Assembly: GCA_963828715.1 (NCBI GenBank)
Contig: CAWHFX010000015.1
Location: 496,001-560,000, forward strand
Source of the DNA: JAQGMV01 sp963828715
Lineage (GTDB): Bacteria; Pseudomonadota; Gammaproteobacteria; Burkholderiales; SG8-41
Length of the DNA stretch: 64,000 bases
Direction: 5' to 3'
This document shows positions 1 to 8,692 of the stretch, piece by piece (within the stretch, counting starts at the first letter, position 1; each line of letters opens with the position of its first letter). The notes under the pieces were generated by a model. That model ran no database searches and was not told where the DNA came from. It saw nothing but the letters and a program-made list of their open reading frames with translations. Position numbers and translations under genes: made by a program.

Positions 1-588
1 GAGCAGCAGATTGAAGCCGCGGCGCGCGACCTCGCGAATCGAGCGTTCGTTGCCGGCGCCCATCCACACTGCCGGGTGCGGTCTGCGAAACGACTGCGGC
101 TCGACGACGATGTTGTTGAACGTCCAGTACTTGCCCTTGTGCGAGAAGGGTTCGTTCGAGGTCCAGGCCTTGAGGATGACGTCGATGGCTTCCTCGAACT
201 TCTCCCGCGCATTGTCGATTGGAAAGTCGAAGCCGACGAATTCGTTGTAGCGATAGCCGGTGCCGATGCCGAAATCCAGACGGCCGTTGGACAAAAGATC
301 GAGCGTCGCCGCCTGCTCCGCCAGCAGCACCGGATTGTGCCAGGGCAGCACCATGACGGCGGTGCCGAGCCGCAGCGTTTTCGTGCGGGCGCCCAGCCAG
401 GTGAGCAGATTCAGCGTCGCGGAAACCTGACCGTAGCCGGTGAAATGGTGCTCGACACAGAACGTGCTGCGAAAGCCGAGGGCTTCAGCTTCGACGTTGT
501 ACTCGATGAAGTCGTGGTAGCCCTCGGTGCTGTCGAACTCACCGCTGCCGCGGCGTGCCGAGGCGCTCCCGAACAATCCGAACTGCAT
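1..588 (-). CDS. LLM-class flavin-dependent oxidoreductase (luciferase-like), 3' end outside window
   Basis: A luciferase-like monooxygenase, which would use reduced flavin to oxidise an organic substrate in the cytoplasm; the substrate cannot be told. Only 196 codons are visible, of a family usually about 320-380 residues long, because the C-terminal part lies left of base 1. The ATG at 588 follows AAGGAG at 594-599. Seen: an opening MQFGLFGSA strand, VEHHF at residues 44-48, a LGTAVMVLPWHNPVLLAEQ segment near 72-90 and LDFGIGTGYRYNEF after it, all typical of the fold. The NUDIX gene ends 35 bases upstream on the same strand, so the hydrolase, NUDIX and this gene are probably one transcript. 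Confidence 0.9.
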   Translation of the reverse strand, partial: MQFGLFGSASARRGSGEFDSTEGYHDFIEYNVEAEALGFRSTFCVEHHFTGYGQVSATLNLLTWLGARTKTLRLGTAVMVLPWHNPVLLAEQAATLDLLSNGRLDFGIGTGYRYNEFVGFDFPIDNAREKFEEAIDVILKAWTSNEPFSHKGKYWTFNNIVVEPQSFRRPHPAVWMGAGNERSIREVARRGFNLLL

Positions 589-623
589 AAACTCTCCTTG
601 TAGCTTCGACTTTCTTGCGCAAC

Positions 624-1289
624 CTAACGGCGCTCCGCACGGAACGCGATATCCAGCACGTGTCTCAACTCGCGTGCCGTCGCTCCGAAGACGCGATGAC
701 CGCGGAAGAGGAACACCTCGTTCGGCCACATCCGTCCGTTCAGCTCTCGCGGCTCCCCGACTTCGATGTTCGCGGGATCGAACAGATGGCGCACCGGGAT
801 TTCCAGTAACTCCGCGACTTCCTGCTCGGCCGGACGCCAGGTGTAGGGCGAAGCGGCTTCATGAATGAGCCCGATGAACGCGGCGATCAGGGTCTCCCCG
901 TCGCGCGTTGAAAAATCATCGATACGCCCGAACACCTCTACGTGCTGTGGATCGAGGCCGATCTCTTCGAAGCTTTCACGCAGGGCCGTCGTGATCAGAT
1001 CCTTGTCCGCAGGCTCCCGCCGGCCGCCGGGGAACGAGATATGCCCCTGCTGCTTCGACACCAAGTTCGTGCGCTTGGTGAGGATGATGCACAGCTCACC
1101 GTCGCGTTGATACAGCGGTACGAGGACGGCCGCACCAAGCTTGCTTTCATCGTCGGTAATCGGCCGGTACTGATAACGGGCAACGCGCTGCCGTACGGTC
1201 TCGATCGAGGCAGGCACCTCGTATCCGGGGTCACCTTCCGTCGACGTCGGTCTGCCCGCGGACGCCCCTCGTGTCTGGCTCGCGCTCAC
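624..1289 (-). CDS. NUDIX hydrolase, CoA pyrophosphatase (NudL/PCD1) type
   Basis: Predicted to cleave CoA and its derivatives to 3',5'-ADP and phosphopantetheine. The catalytic box is visible as FPGGRREPAD followed by ALRESFEEIGLD, preceded by the LTKRTNLVSKQQGHISFPGG stretch characteristic of the CoA-pyrophosphatase branch; the metal-binding REXXEE core is intact. The GTG start at 1289 is chosen because it overlaps the TGA of the upstream hydrolase (GTGA), giving 221 residues, the usual length. The same frame stays open upstream to 2390, but that extension is an artefact of a frameshift in the hydrolase. Function by family is solid; the exact substrate is inferred. Confidence 0.87.
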   Translation of the reverse strand: MSASQTRGASAGRPTSTEGDPGYEVPASIETVRQRVARYQYRPITDDESKLGAAVLVPLYQRDGELCIILTKRTNLVSKQQGHISFPGGRREPADKDLITTALRESFEEIGLDPQHVEVFGRIDDFSTRDGETLIAAFIGLIHEAASPYTWRPAEQEVAELLEIPVRHLFDPANIEVGEPRELNGRMWPNEVFLFRGHRVFGATARELRHVLDIAFRAERR

Positions 1290-2150
1290 GCCGTTCGCCG
1301 CAGCAGCTCGGCAAGGACGGTATTGAACGCGTCCGGCGCCTCGGTACGCTGCCCAATGGCCGGCCTTCGGAATGACGCGCAGCTCCAGTGTCGGGCACAG
1401 CCCGCGCAGAACGGCGATCCGGTCTTCGAGCTTGTAATACGCGATCTGATCACGCTCGCCCCAGATGGCGTTCACCGGAATGCGAAGCTGCGGGAGCGAT
1501 TCCGCCAGTGGCCGCTTCTGGATGATGGCAGGGCTGTCGAGCCGCGCATGGGTCACGTTCCATTCCTGCATCGCGAGCGCCAGTGCATCGATTCGTGCGG
1601 GATCGGCGATGATCGTTCGCTCGAGATTCGTGCGATGCGCCTGCACGCGCGCTTCGCCGGTTTTGTCGCGAACACGCTCGTGAACCATCGGCGTGTGCGG
1701 GCGGATGAGACCGCCGGCACCGAGGAGCGTCAGCGAACGTACTCGCGCGCCGTGGAGCAGCGCAATGTGTCCTCCGACCGAGGCGCCGAAGGAAAAGCCG
1801 ACGAGATCGTACGAAGCCTGCGCGCCGAGAAGCTGGTCGATGCCCGCGGCGACGATCTGGCTGATCGACGTCATCGACGGCGGTGACGGCGGGTCCGCGG
1901 ACTCGCCGAGTCCCGGCAAATCAGGTGCGATCACACGACGAGTAGGACTGAACGCGGGAATCGTGTAGACCCAGTGCTGCCACGATCCGACTCCGCCGTG
2001 GAGCAGCACGAGCGGCGGCGGCCCGTTGCCCCAGCTTCGCCACACCATCGTGCCTTCGCCACACGGCGACTCGGAACGTTGTGCCTCGGCTTCGAGGCGA
2101 TGCACGGGCGCGAGTACGTCGCCGGCACCTGTTTCAGGATTGGTCTTCAT
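1286..2150 (-). CDS. alpha/beta hydrolase, one frameshift near the C-terminus as read
   Basis: A cytoplasmic alpha/beta-fold hydrolase, probably an esterase or ring-cleavage-product hydrolase. Seen: HGGVGSWQHW oxyanion-hole region, DLPGLGESA, nucleophile elbow GFSFGA (serine), acid in IWGERDQ and catalytic histidine in KAGHWAAY. As read, the frame runs on into the NUDIX gene. Removing one C at about 1343 (TACCGAG to TACGAG) restores the normal ending, ...HWAAY followed by EAPDAFNTVLAELLRRTA and a TGA at 1286-1288. The start at 2150 (MKTNPETGAG) fits; the longer upstream frame to 2390 is antisense to the binding-protein gene. The substrate is unknown. Confidence 0.82.
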
Positions 2151-2167
2151 CTCACTGTTGCCTGTCG

Positions 2168-3160
2168 TCACTGTGGTTCTATCCCCGCTTCGCGCGCAGT
2201 CTTCACCCACTTCGCCGTCTCCGCGCGAAAGAATGCGTTGAACTCGGCCGCATTCTGCGGCTCGACATCCACACCGAGATCGGTCAGCCGTTGCTGCACA
2301 TCCGGTGTCGCCAGCAGCTTCAATACATCGGTCTCGATCTTGTTCAGGATGGCCTTGTCCACGCCGACCGGCGCGCACATCCCGTACCACGACGATACAT
2401 CGTAACCGGGAAGACCGGCTTCCGCGATCGTGGGCACGTCGGGCAGGCGTGCGCTGCGCTTTGCGGTCGTGACGCCGAGTGCGCGTACCTTTCCCGTCTT
2501 CACCGTCTCGGTGTGATTGGGCAGGTTCGACATCTGCGCGGCGATACGCCCTGCGAGGAGGTCGGTGTGCGCGAGCGCGGCAGACTTGTAGGGGATGAAG
2601 GTGATGTTCGTCTTCGTCATGCTCTTGAAGAGCTCGAAGGATAGCTGTGGCGAGGAGCCGACGCCGGTCGTGCCGTATTCGAGCTTACCGGGGTTCGACC
2701 GGGCGAGCGCAATGAACTCCTTGAGCGTTCTCGCAGGCACGCTGGGATGGATCACGAGAATGTTGGGCGTGAGGCCGATGCGCGCGAGCAGTGCGAAATC
2801 GCGCAGATGATCGTACGGCAGCTTCTTGTATAGCGCCGGCGCGATCGTATCGCCCACGCCGCAGCGATGCAGGGCATAGCCGTCAGGCGGCGATTTCGCG
2901 ACGATGGCGGGGGCGATCGTATTCCCGGCGCCGGAACGGTTCTCGACGATGACCTGCTGGCCCCAGAGCTCGCTCAACGCGGCCGCGAGAACGCGCGTCA
3001 GCCCGTCGGCGACGCTGCCGGGGCCGGGGCCGAGGATGAGTCGCACCGGTTTGACCGGATAATTTACGGCGCTCGCACTCTGCGTCTGCGCAAACGCGCT
3101 GCTGCTCGAGCCTGCGACGAACAGCAACAGCAGCAGCAGCCAGCGGACGGCCATGTGCAC
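2168..3160 (-). CDS. TTT (Bug/TctC family) solute-binding protein
   Basis: Periplasmic receptor of a tripartite tricarboxylate transporter; Bug proteins fold as two domains closing on a carboxylate-type ligand. The GTG at 3160 is preferred because AGGAGG lies at 3167-3172 with a six-base spacer; the alternative ATG is at 3154. 330 residues, with a strong leucine-rich signal peptide ending near SSSAFA. Family marks: YPVKPVRLI near the N-terminus, VENRSGAGNT, PDGYAL and PTIAEAGLPGYDVSSW. The usual VPFxxGGxxD pocket segment is LGPGPGSVAD here, an unusual variant. It lies 17 bases upstream of the hydrolase gene on the same strand, so co-expression is likely. No membrane subunits adjoin it. Confidence 0.93.
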   Translation of the reverse strand: MHMAVRWLLLLLLFVAGSSSSAFAQTQSASAVNYPVKPVRLILGPGPGSVADGLTRVLAAALSELWGQQVIVENRSGAGNTIAPAIVAKSPPDGYALHRCGVGDTIAPALYKKLPYDHLRDFALLARIGLTPNILVIHPSVPARTLKEFIALARSNPGKLEYGTTGVGSSPQLSFELFKSMTKTNITFIPYKSAALAHTDLLAGRIAAQMSNLPNHTETVKTGKVRALGVTTAKRSARLPDVPTIAEAGLPGYDVSSWYGMCAPVGVDKAILNKIETDVLKLLATPDVQQRLTDLGVDVEPQNAAEFNAFFRAETAKWVKTAREAGIEPQ

Positions 3161-3367
3161 GATGCGCCTCCTATTCACGTGAACCGGCGCTCTCAAGGGA
3201 TACGGTATCCATGATGGAGCGCCGATTGTGACAGCAGTCTCGCCTTTGATGTAGGGGCGAGTCAGCGCCAGCCACCTTGCCCGGGAACAGTCCGACAGGC
3301 GCTTTACCACGGACCGATAATTCAGCTTATGCTTTCGCCGCCCCCTCTTCGCACACGAGGCTCGTTC

Positions 3368-4336
3368 ATGCGATCGAAACACATGCGCTCACTGCCGGTC
3401 TGGCTGCTGTGGTCGTTGTGCAGCGGCGTCATGGCACAAACCTACCCGGCCAAACCGATCACGCTCATCGTGCCGTTCGCGACGGGTGGCAGCACGGACA
3501 TCGTTTCGCGCGTCATCGCTCAGGAACTGACGACGTCGCTCGGCAAGCAGGTGCTGGTGGACAATCGCACCGGTGGCAGCGGCGTCGTCGGCTGGAACGC
3601 GGCCGCGCGTGCGGCGCCCGACGGTTACACACTGCTCGCACAGGAGCTTTCGTACGCCATCGCCGTGGGACTTCTCCATACGTTCACGTTCGACCCGCAC
3701 AAGGGTCTGACGCCGATCACGACGGCGGCCTCGGTGCCTCACGTCATGGTGGTTCATCCATCGGTGAAAGCGAACAACGTGAAGGAGCTGATCGCACTCG
3801 CGAAAGCGGCGCCGGGCAAGCTCTTTTTCGGCTCCGGCGGCAACGGTACGAACACGCACCTCGGCGGCGAGCTCTTCAAGACGCTTGCCGGCGTCGATCT
3901 CGTGCACGTGCCGTACAAAGGCGCCGGAGCAGTGCTGCAGGATCTTCTCGGAGGACAGGTGCAGATGCTCGTCAGCGCGGTCACGACCACGCTGCCGCAC
4001 ATCAAGTCCGGCAAGCTGCGCGCGCTCATGGTGACGGATGCGAAGCGCTCGTCCGTGCTGCCGGACGTGCCCAGCGCGCCCGAAGCCGGACTGCCGAAAA
4101 TGGTCATGCTGTACTGGGTCGGATTCGCCGTGGCGACCGGAACGCCGCCGCAGATCGTCGAACGCCTTAACAAGGAAGTCATCGCCGCGCTCAACGCACC
4201 GGAAACGAAGAAGCGCCTGAACGACCTCGGCCTCGATGCGGTAGGCAACACGCCCGCGCAGGCCGCGAAGCTCGTGGACGAAGAAATTCAGCGCTGGAGC
4301 GCGATCATCAAGGCCGCGAACATCAAGGCGGACTGA
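3368..4336 (+). CDS. TTT (Bug/TctC family) solute-binding protein
   Basis: Second periplasmic Bug receptor, divergent from the preceding one across a 207-base intergenic region that must hold both promoters. The start at 3368 (MRSKHMRSL) gives 322 residues; an in-frame ATG at 3329 would add an implausible proline/arginine-rich stretch before the signal peptide. The signal peptide is LPVWLLWSLCSGVMA, cleaved before QTYPAKP. The pocket segment is VPFATGGSTD, followed by VDNRTGGSGVVG and PDGYTLL. No enzyme gene adjoins it on this strand and its ligand is unknown. It converges with the next gene. Confidence 0.93.
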   Translation: MRSKHMRSLPVWLLWSLCSGVMAQTYPAKPITLIVPFATGGSTDIVSRVIAQELTTSLGKQVLVDNRTGGSGVVGWNAAARAAPDGYTLLAQELSYAIAVGLLHTFTFDPHKGLTPITTAASVPHVMVVHPSVKANNVKELIALAKAAPGKLFFGSGGNGTNTHLGGELFKTLAGVDLVHVPYKGAGAVLQDLLGGQVQMLVSAVTTTLPHIKSGKLRALMVTDAKRSSVLPDVPSAPEAGLPKMVMLYWVGFAVATGTPPQIVERLNKEVIAALNAPETKKRLNDLGLDAVGNTPAQAAKLVDEEIQRWSAIIKAANIKAD

Positions 4337-4405
4337 CGCAGCGCTGCAGTCTCCGCGACGACCGGTCAATCGAGGCGTACACCAATCCCGTTGGATGCTT
4401 CGACG

Positions 4406-5377
4406 TCACTCGGCCTTGATGCCTGCCGCGCGGATGATGGGTTCCCATCGGGCGTGCTCCTGCCTGATCAACGCGGCGAAATCCTGCGGTGAAGCGGTCG
4501 CCGGATCGGCGCCGGAATCCGCGAACCACTCGCGGGCTTCCTCGCTGCGCATGATCTTGACCGTCGCCGCGTTCAGCCGCTCTACGATTGCCGCCGGCGT
4601 CGACGCCGGCGCCGCGAGTCCCTGCCACGCCGTGTATTCATAACCCGGCAGGCCCGACTCGGCGATCGTACGTATGTCAGGCGCCGAAGGCAGGCGCTGG
4701 GCACCGGTTATCGCAAGCGCCTTGATCTTGCCGGCCCTCACGCTGGGCAACTGAACGGGTATGCCGTCGAACGTAAATGTCAGGCGGCCACCCGTCAGAT
4801 CCAGCAATGCAGGTCCACCGCCTTTGTACGGAACGTGGGTCACCGTGATGCCGGCCATCCGTTTAAAGAGCTCCGTCGCAACGTGCGGCGGGCTGCCGGT
4901 TCCCGGCGACCCGTAATTGAGCTCTCCCGACTTCTGTTTCGCGAGCCGGATCAGATCCGCCACCGAGCCGACCGGCAGGGACGGATGCACGGCCACCAGC
5001 AGCGGATTCGTTCCGAGCAGCGTGACCGGCGCGAAGCTCGAAAGCGGATCGTAGCCGAGCCGCCCGTAGATATGCGGGTTGAGCGCCAGTGTGCCCTGGT
5101 GCACCATCACCAGCGTGTAGCCATCCGGGGCGCTCTTCGCCGCGAGCTCCGTACCGATCGCACCACCGGCACCCGCGCGATTGTCGAGCACGATCGATTG
5201 ACCCAATGCAGCGGTGAGACGCGGAGCAAGCCAGCGCGCGCGTACATCAGTCGCACTGCCGGCGGCACTCGGAACGATCAACCTGATCGGCTTCGTGGGA
5301 TAAACCTGCGAATAGGCCGACACTGTCATCCCGCACGCACAGATGCCCACCCACGCTTTCGCGGCGATCGAAGTCAT
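4406..5377 (-). CDS. TTT (Bug/TctC family) solute-binding protein
   Basis: Third Bug receptor, 323 residues, transcribed towards the 3368-4336 gene and divergent from ada. Signal peptide MTSIAAKAWVGICACGMTVS ends before QVYPTKPIRLIVP. The pocket segment is VPSAAGSATD, in which one glycine of the usual GG is replaced by Ser, followed by LDNRAGAGGAIG, PDGYTLV and the closing motif TIAESGLPGYEYTAWQG. The end (AAGIKAE) is normal for the family. Its position beside DNA-repair genes gives no clue to the ligand. Confidence 0.93.
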   Translation of the reverse strand: MTSIAAKAWVGICACGMTVSAYSQVYPTKPIRLIVPSAAGSATDVRARWLAPRLTAALGQSIVLDNRAGAGGAIGTELAAKSAPDGYTLVMVHQGTLALNPHIYGRLGYDPLSSFAPVTLLGTNPLLVAVHPSLPVGSVADLIRLAKQKSGELNYGSPGTGSPPHVATELFKRMAGITVTHVPYKGGGPALLDLTGGRLTFTFDGIPVQLPSVRAGKIKALAITGAQRLPSAPDIRTIAESGLPGYEYTAWQGLAAPASTPAAIVERLNAATVKIMRSEEAREWFADSGADPATASPQDFAALIRQEHARWEPIIRAAGIKAE

Positions 5378-5529
5378 AGCGCGGTTCTCCGCCGGTTCTC
5401 AGCGCCAGGGAGGTTCGCATGGCGGCGCATGCATGTCGATAGCCCGTTTGCCCGACTCACGCGAGGTCCGGCATGGCAGTTGAAGCCGTGATGCGGCGAA
5501 CGCGTGTTTTTTCGATGTCCGAAAACGGC

Positions 5530-5558
5530 CAGACACGTTTTACGCCAGCGCTCATAAT
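5530..5558 (+). promoter_or_regulatory. possible sigma70-type promoter of ada
   Basis: CAGACA at 5530-5535 and CATAAT at 5553-5558, 17 bases apart, match the -35 and -10 boxes at four and five of six positions. Predicted transcription would start at about 5565, on the first possible ada ATG, which would make the mRNA leaderless or favour the second ATG at 5583. Seen by eye only; no Ada box was recognised. Confidence 0.35.
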
Positions 5559-5564
5559 GCGCGC

Positions 5565-7020
5565 ATGTCACTCGATGCACGCATGTGTTACCGGGCGCTC
5601 AAGGCGCGCGATGCCCGTTTCGACGGACGCTTTTTCGTAGCCGTCTCTTCCACGCGCATCTACTGCCGGCCGGTCTGTACCGTCAGGCCGCCGAAGCGCG
5701 AGAACTGCCGCTTCTTCCCGAGTGCCGCGGCGGCGGAAGCGAACGGCTATCGCCCCTGCCTGCGCTGCCGGCCCGAGCTGGCGCCCGGCAACGCGAGCGT
5801 CGACGCCAGGACACGTCTCGCGCAGGCCGCAGCGAGCATGATGGAAGACGGAACGCTGGACAGTGCAGGGCTGGATACGCTCGCGACACGGCTCGGCATC
5901 ACCGATCGGCATCTGCGGCGTGCATTCGGCGGCCGAGTTCGGCGTCTCGCCCGTGCAATTCGCGCAGACGCAGCGGCTGCTGCTCGCAAAGCGCCTGCTG
6001 ACGGACACCGCGCTGCCGATCGCGGACGTCGCATTCGCAAGCGGCTTCGGCAGCGTGCGCCGCTTCAATGCGCTTTTCCAGGCAGCGCTATCGGCTGAAG
6101 CCCGGACAATTGCGTACCTCTCGACGTGCGTCGCCGTCCGTGAACGGCACGGCGGATACGCTCGATGTTCGAACTGAGCTTCCGGCCACCGTTCGATTGG
6201 CGTGCCATGAGCGCGTTTCTCGGCGCTCGCGCGATCCTCGGCGTAGAGGCAGTGGCGGATGGCTGGTATCGCCGCACGGTGCGCATTCCGGTCGATCGCA
6301 CCGAGCATCACGGCTGGATCGCAATCGGCATGTCGCCGAAGAAACCGACGTTGCGTGTCACGGTCTCGGCGTCGCTCGCACGAGCGGTGCCACCGGTGCT
6401 CTCGCGCGTGAAGTCGTTGATGGATGTCGCGTGCAACCCGGCGGAAGTCGCGAAGGTGCTCGGCACACTGGCGAAGCCGCATCCGGGCCTGCGCGTCCCC
6501 GGTGCGTTCGACGGTTTCGAGATGGCCGTGCGCGCGATCCTCGGACAGCAGGTGACCGTTGCGGGTGCGCGTACTCTGGCCGGCCGCTTCGCAGCGCAGT
6601 TCGGCGATCCGATCGAGACGCCGTTCGATTCTCTGACGACGCTCTTTCCGACTGCGGCCCGTGTCGCCGAGCAGTCGGAGGATCGCATCGCGCGCATCGG
6701 CATGCCCGGCGCGCGAGCGCGGACGCTAGTCGCGCTTGCCCGCGCCGTGGCCGACGCACGGCTCACATTGATGCCGAATGCGGAGGTCGACAGAACGCTC
6801 GAGACGTTGCGCGCATTGCCCGGCGTGGGCGAATGGACGGCGCAATACATTGCAATGCGGGCGCTGTCCTGGCCGGATGCGTTTCCGCACAGCGATCTCG
6901 GCCTCATGAAAGCGCTCGGCGAAACGAATGCACGCCGCGTGCTGGCCGCGAGGCGAAGCGTGGCGACCGTGGCGGGCCTATGCCGTGATGCATCTGTGGC
7001 AATCGTTGGCGAAGGAGTAA
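5565..7020 (+). CDS. ada: Ada-AlkA type bifunctional DNA repair protein, four frameshifts as read
   Basis: Repairs alkylated DNA and probably activates its own regulon. Domains in order: Ada metal-binding/methylphosphotriester domain with zinc cysteines in IYCRPVCTV and YRPCLRC; AraC-type DNA-binding segment (GITDRHLRRAF, then FGVSPVQFAQTQRLLLAKRL); AlkA N-terminal domain (ELSFRPPFDWRAM); HhH glycosylase with LPGVGEWTAQYIAMRAL and the catalytic-Asp region FPHSDLG; end WRPWRAYAVMHLWQSLAKE. Four one-base shifts, all in the insertion sense, break it at about 5928, 6084, 6165 and 6954; deleting one base at each restores the family sequence. The start is 5565 or ATG 5583. Ogt follows after two bases. 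Either consensus errors or a recently dead gene. Confidence 0.85.
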
Positions 7021-7022
7021 TC

Positions 7023-7556
7023 ATGCTCTACTACGATCACATCGAAAGTCCCTGTGGCCGCATGCTGCTCGTCGCACGCGATGACGCGTTGATCGGCGTG
7101 TATTTCGAAGGTCAGAAATACGATTCACCGGTACAGCCGGAATGGATACGCGATCCAGACCATCATGTCGTGCGGCAGACACGCGCCGAGCTGACCGAAT
7201 ACTTCGCCGGGGCACGCAAGCGCTTCGATGTTGCGCTGGCGGCGGAAGGCACGTCATTTCAGAAAGCGGTGTGGAAGGCCATATCGACAGTGCCATTCGG
7301 AACCACGATTACGTACGCCGAGCTTGCACGGCGCGCAGGTGTTCCCGGCAGCGCACGCGCCGCGGGCGCGGCAACGGGGCGCAACCCGCTCACCATCATC
7401 GTCCCGTGCCACCGCATCGTCGGATCGAATGGCGCGTTGACCGGTTATGCCGGCGGGCTCGACCGGAAACGTGCGCTGCTCGCACTCGAATCGGACGCAC
7501 CGGACCTGCTGACGGGTCTTCTGCCGTCCGCTGATCGTTCGCGGGTCGCAGCGTGA
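7023..7556 (+). CDS. ogt: methylated-DNA--[protein]-cysteine S-methyltransferase (Ogt)
   Basis: Suicide enzyme that moves the alkyl group from O6-alkylguanine onto its own cysteine. 177 residues, normal for Ogt. Seen: SFQKAVWKAISTVPFGTTIT with TYAELARRAG (the DNA-binding helix-turn-helix and tyrosine), arginine-finger region and the active-site motif IIVPCHRIVGSNGALTGYAGG. The ATG at 7023 lies two bases after the ada-alkA stop, with GGAG inside the end of that gene, so the two are one operon. The frame is also open upstream through the AlkA region, but only because of the shift at 6954; an AlkA-Ogt fusion is therefore not supported. Confidence 0.94.
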   Translation: MLYYDHIESPCGRMLLVARDDALIGVYFEGQKYDSPVQPEWIRDPDHHVVRQTRAELTEYFAGARKRFDVALAAEGTSFQKAVWKAISTVPFGTTITYAELARRAGVPGSARAAGAATGRNPLTIIVPCHRIVGSNGALTGYAGGLDRKRALLALESDAPDLLTGLLPSADRSRVAA

Positions 7557-8542
7557 GGGTCGTGCGTCACGGCGGGTTCGCGCTGCTGATCGCCGCTGCC
7601 GGCGTGCTCGCGCAGCAAGCTCCGCCCGCAGCAGCGCAGGCCTATCCGGTGAAGCCCATACGTCTCATCGTCGGATGGCCTCCGGGCGGCGCGGCGGACG
7701 GTGTGGCGCGGCCGCTCGCGACGAAGCTGAGCGACGCGTTGGGTCGCCCCGTCGTCGTGGACAATCGCGGCGGCGCGACCGGCACGATCGGCGCCTCACT
7801 CGCGGCGAAGTCCGTGCCCGACGGTTACACGCTGCTTCTCGGGACGAGCAACGAGCTGGTGCTCAATCCCTACGACAAGATGCCTTTCAACACGGTCGAG
7901 GATTTCGCGCCGATATCGCTCGTGATCTCGTTTCCGATGACGCTCGTCGTTCATCCCTCGATTCCGGTGAGCTCGATGAAGCAACTGATCGCGCTCTTGC
8001 GCGCGCGCCCCGGCCAGCTCAACTTCGCTACGGCAGGTGCGGGCGCGAGCCATCTCACTGGCGAAATGTTCAAGCAGCTCACGAAGGTGAACTTCACTTA
8101 CGTCGCCTATAAAGGGGGCGGCCCTGCGATCATCGACCAGGTCGCCGGGCATGTGGACGGCGGCTTCGCCACGTTGCCCTCGGCCGTGTCCTTCGTGAAG
8201 AACGGCAAGCTGCGCGCGTTGATGGTGACGGATGCCAGACGCTCGCCGGCCGCGCCCGAAATACCGAGCGCAGTCGACGTCGGTCTTCCCGACATGGTCC
8301 TCATCACGTGGAATGGCGTACTCGCGCCCGCCGGCACGCCTGCGCCGATTCTCGACCGGCTGAACAAGGACGTCGTTGCGGTGATGAATACGCAGGACAT
8401 GAAGGAGCGCATGCTCATGCACGCGGCGGAAGTCAGGACGAACTCGCGCGACGAGTTCGCGAAATTCATTCGCGACGATCTCGTGAAGTGGTCGCGGCTG
8501 GTGCAGGCTTCGGGCTCACGCAGCGCGGAGGGTCCGCAGTGA
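7553..8542 (+). CDS. TTT (Bug/TctC family) solute-binding protein
   Basis: Periplasmic Bug receptor of 329 residues. The GTG start at 7553 overlaps the TGA of ogt (GTGA), so it is translationally coupled to a DNA-repair operon, an odd partnership that probably reflects chance insertion rather than shared function. Signal peptide ends at PPAAAQ before AYPVKPIRLI. Pocket segment VGWPPGGAAD, then VDNRGGATGTIG, PDGYTLL and PSAVDVGLPDMVLITW. A run of small differences (WPP for PFA) sets its pocket apart from its neighbours; ligand unknown. Confidence 0.92.
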   Translation: MRVVRHGGFALLIAAAGVLAQQAPPAAAQAYPVKPIRLIVGWPPGGAADGVARPLATKLSDALGRPVVVDNRGGATGTIGASLAAKSVPDGYTLLLGTSNELVLNPYDKMPFNTVEDFAPISLVISFPMTLVVHPSIPVSSMKQLIALLRARPGQLNFATAGAGASHLTGEMFKQLTKVNFTYVAYKGGGPAIIDQVAGHVDGGFATLPSAVSFVKNGKLRALMVTDARRSPAAPEIPSAVDVGLPDMVLITWNGVLAPAGTPAPILDRLNKDVVAVMNTQDMKERMLMHAAEVRTNSRDEFAKFIRDDLVKWSRLVQASGSRSAEGPQ

Positions 8543-8692
8543 CGAACTGATCACGGCAGGGCCATTCGGCTGCTGCTGCCGGAAACACGCGTTGATTCGG
8601 ATCAAGGTTGGCATAATGGACGGGTGTTAGAAAAACGGGCGCGCCGCAGAGCGCCATCCATTTCAAATCCAGCAGTTTCCGAGGAGTAACAC

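Noticed and set aside
624..2390. A single 588-residue hydrolase-NUDIX fusion protein
   Set aside because: Removing one base at about 1343 restores a normal hydrolase ending at 1286 that overlaps a GTG start for the NUDIX gene; the upstream part of the frame (2151-2390) is antisense to the binding-protein gene.
6165..7556. A fused AlkA-Ogt protein of 463 residues
   Set aside because: The AlkA C-terminus (WRPWRAYAVMHLWQ...) continues in another frame to a stop at 7018, and Ogt has its own start and ribosome site at 7023.
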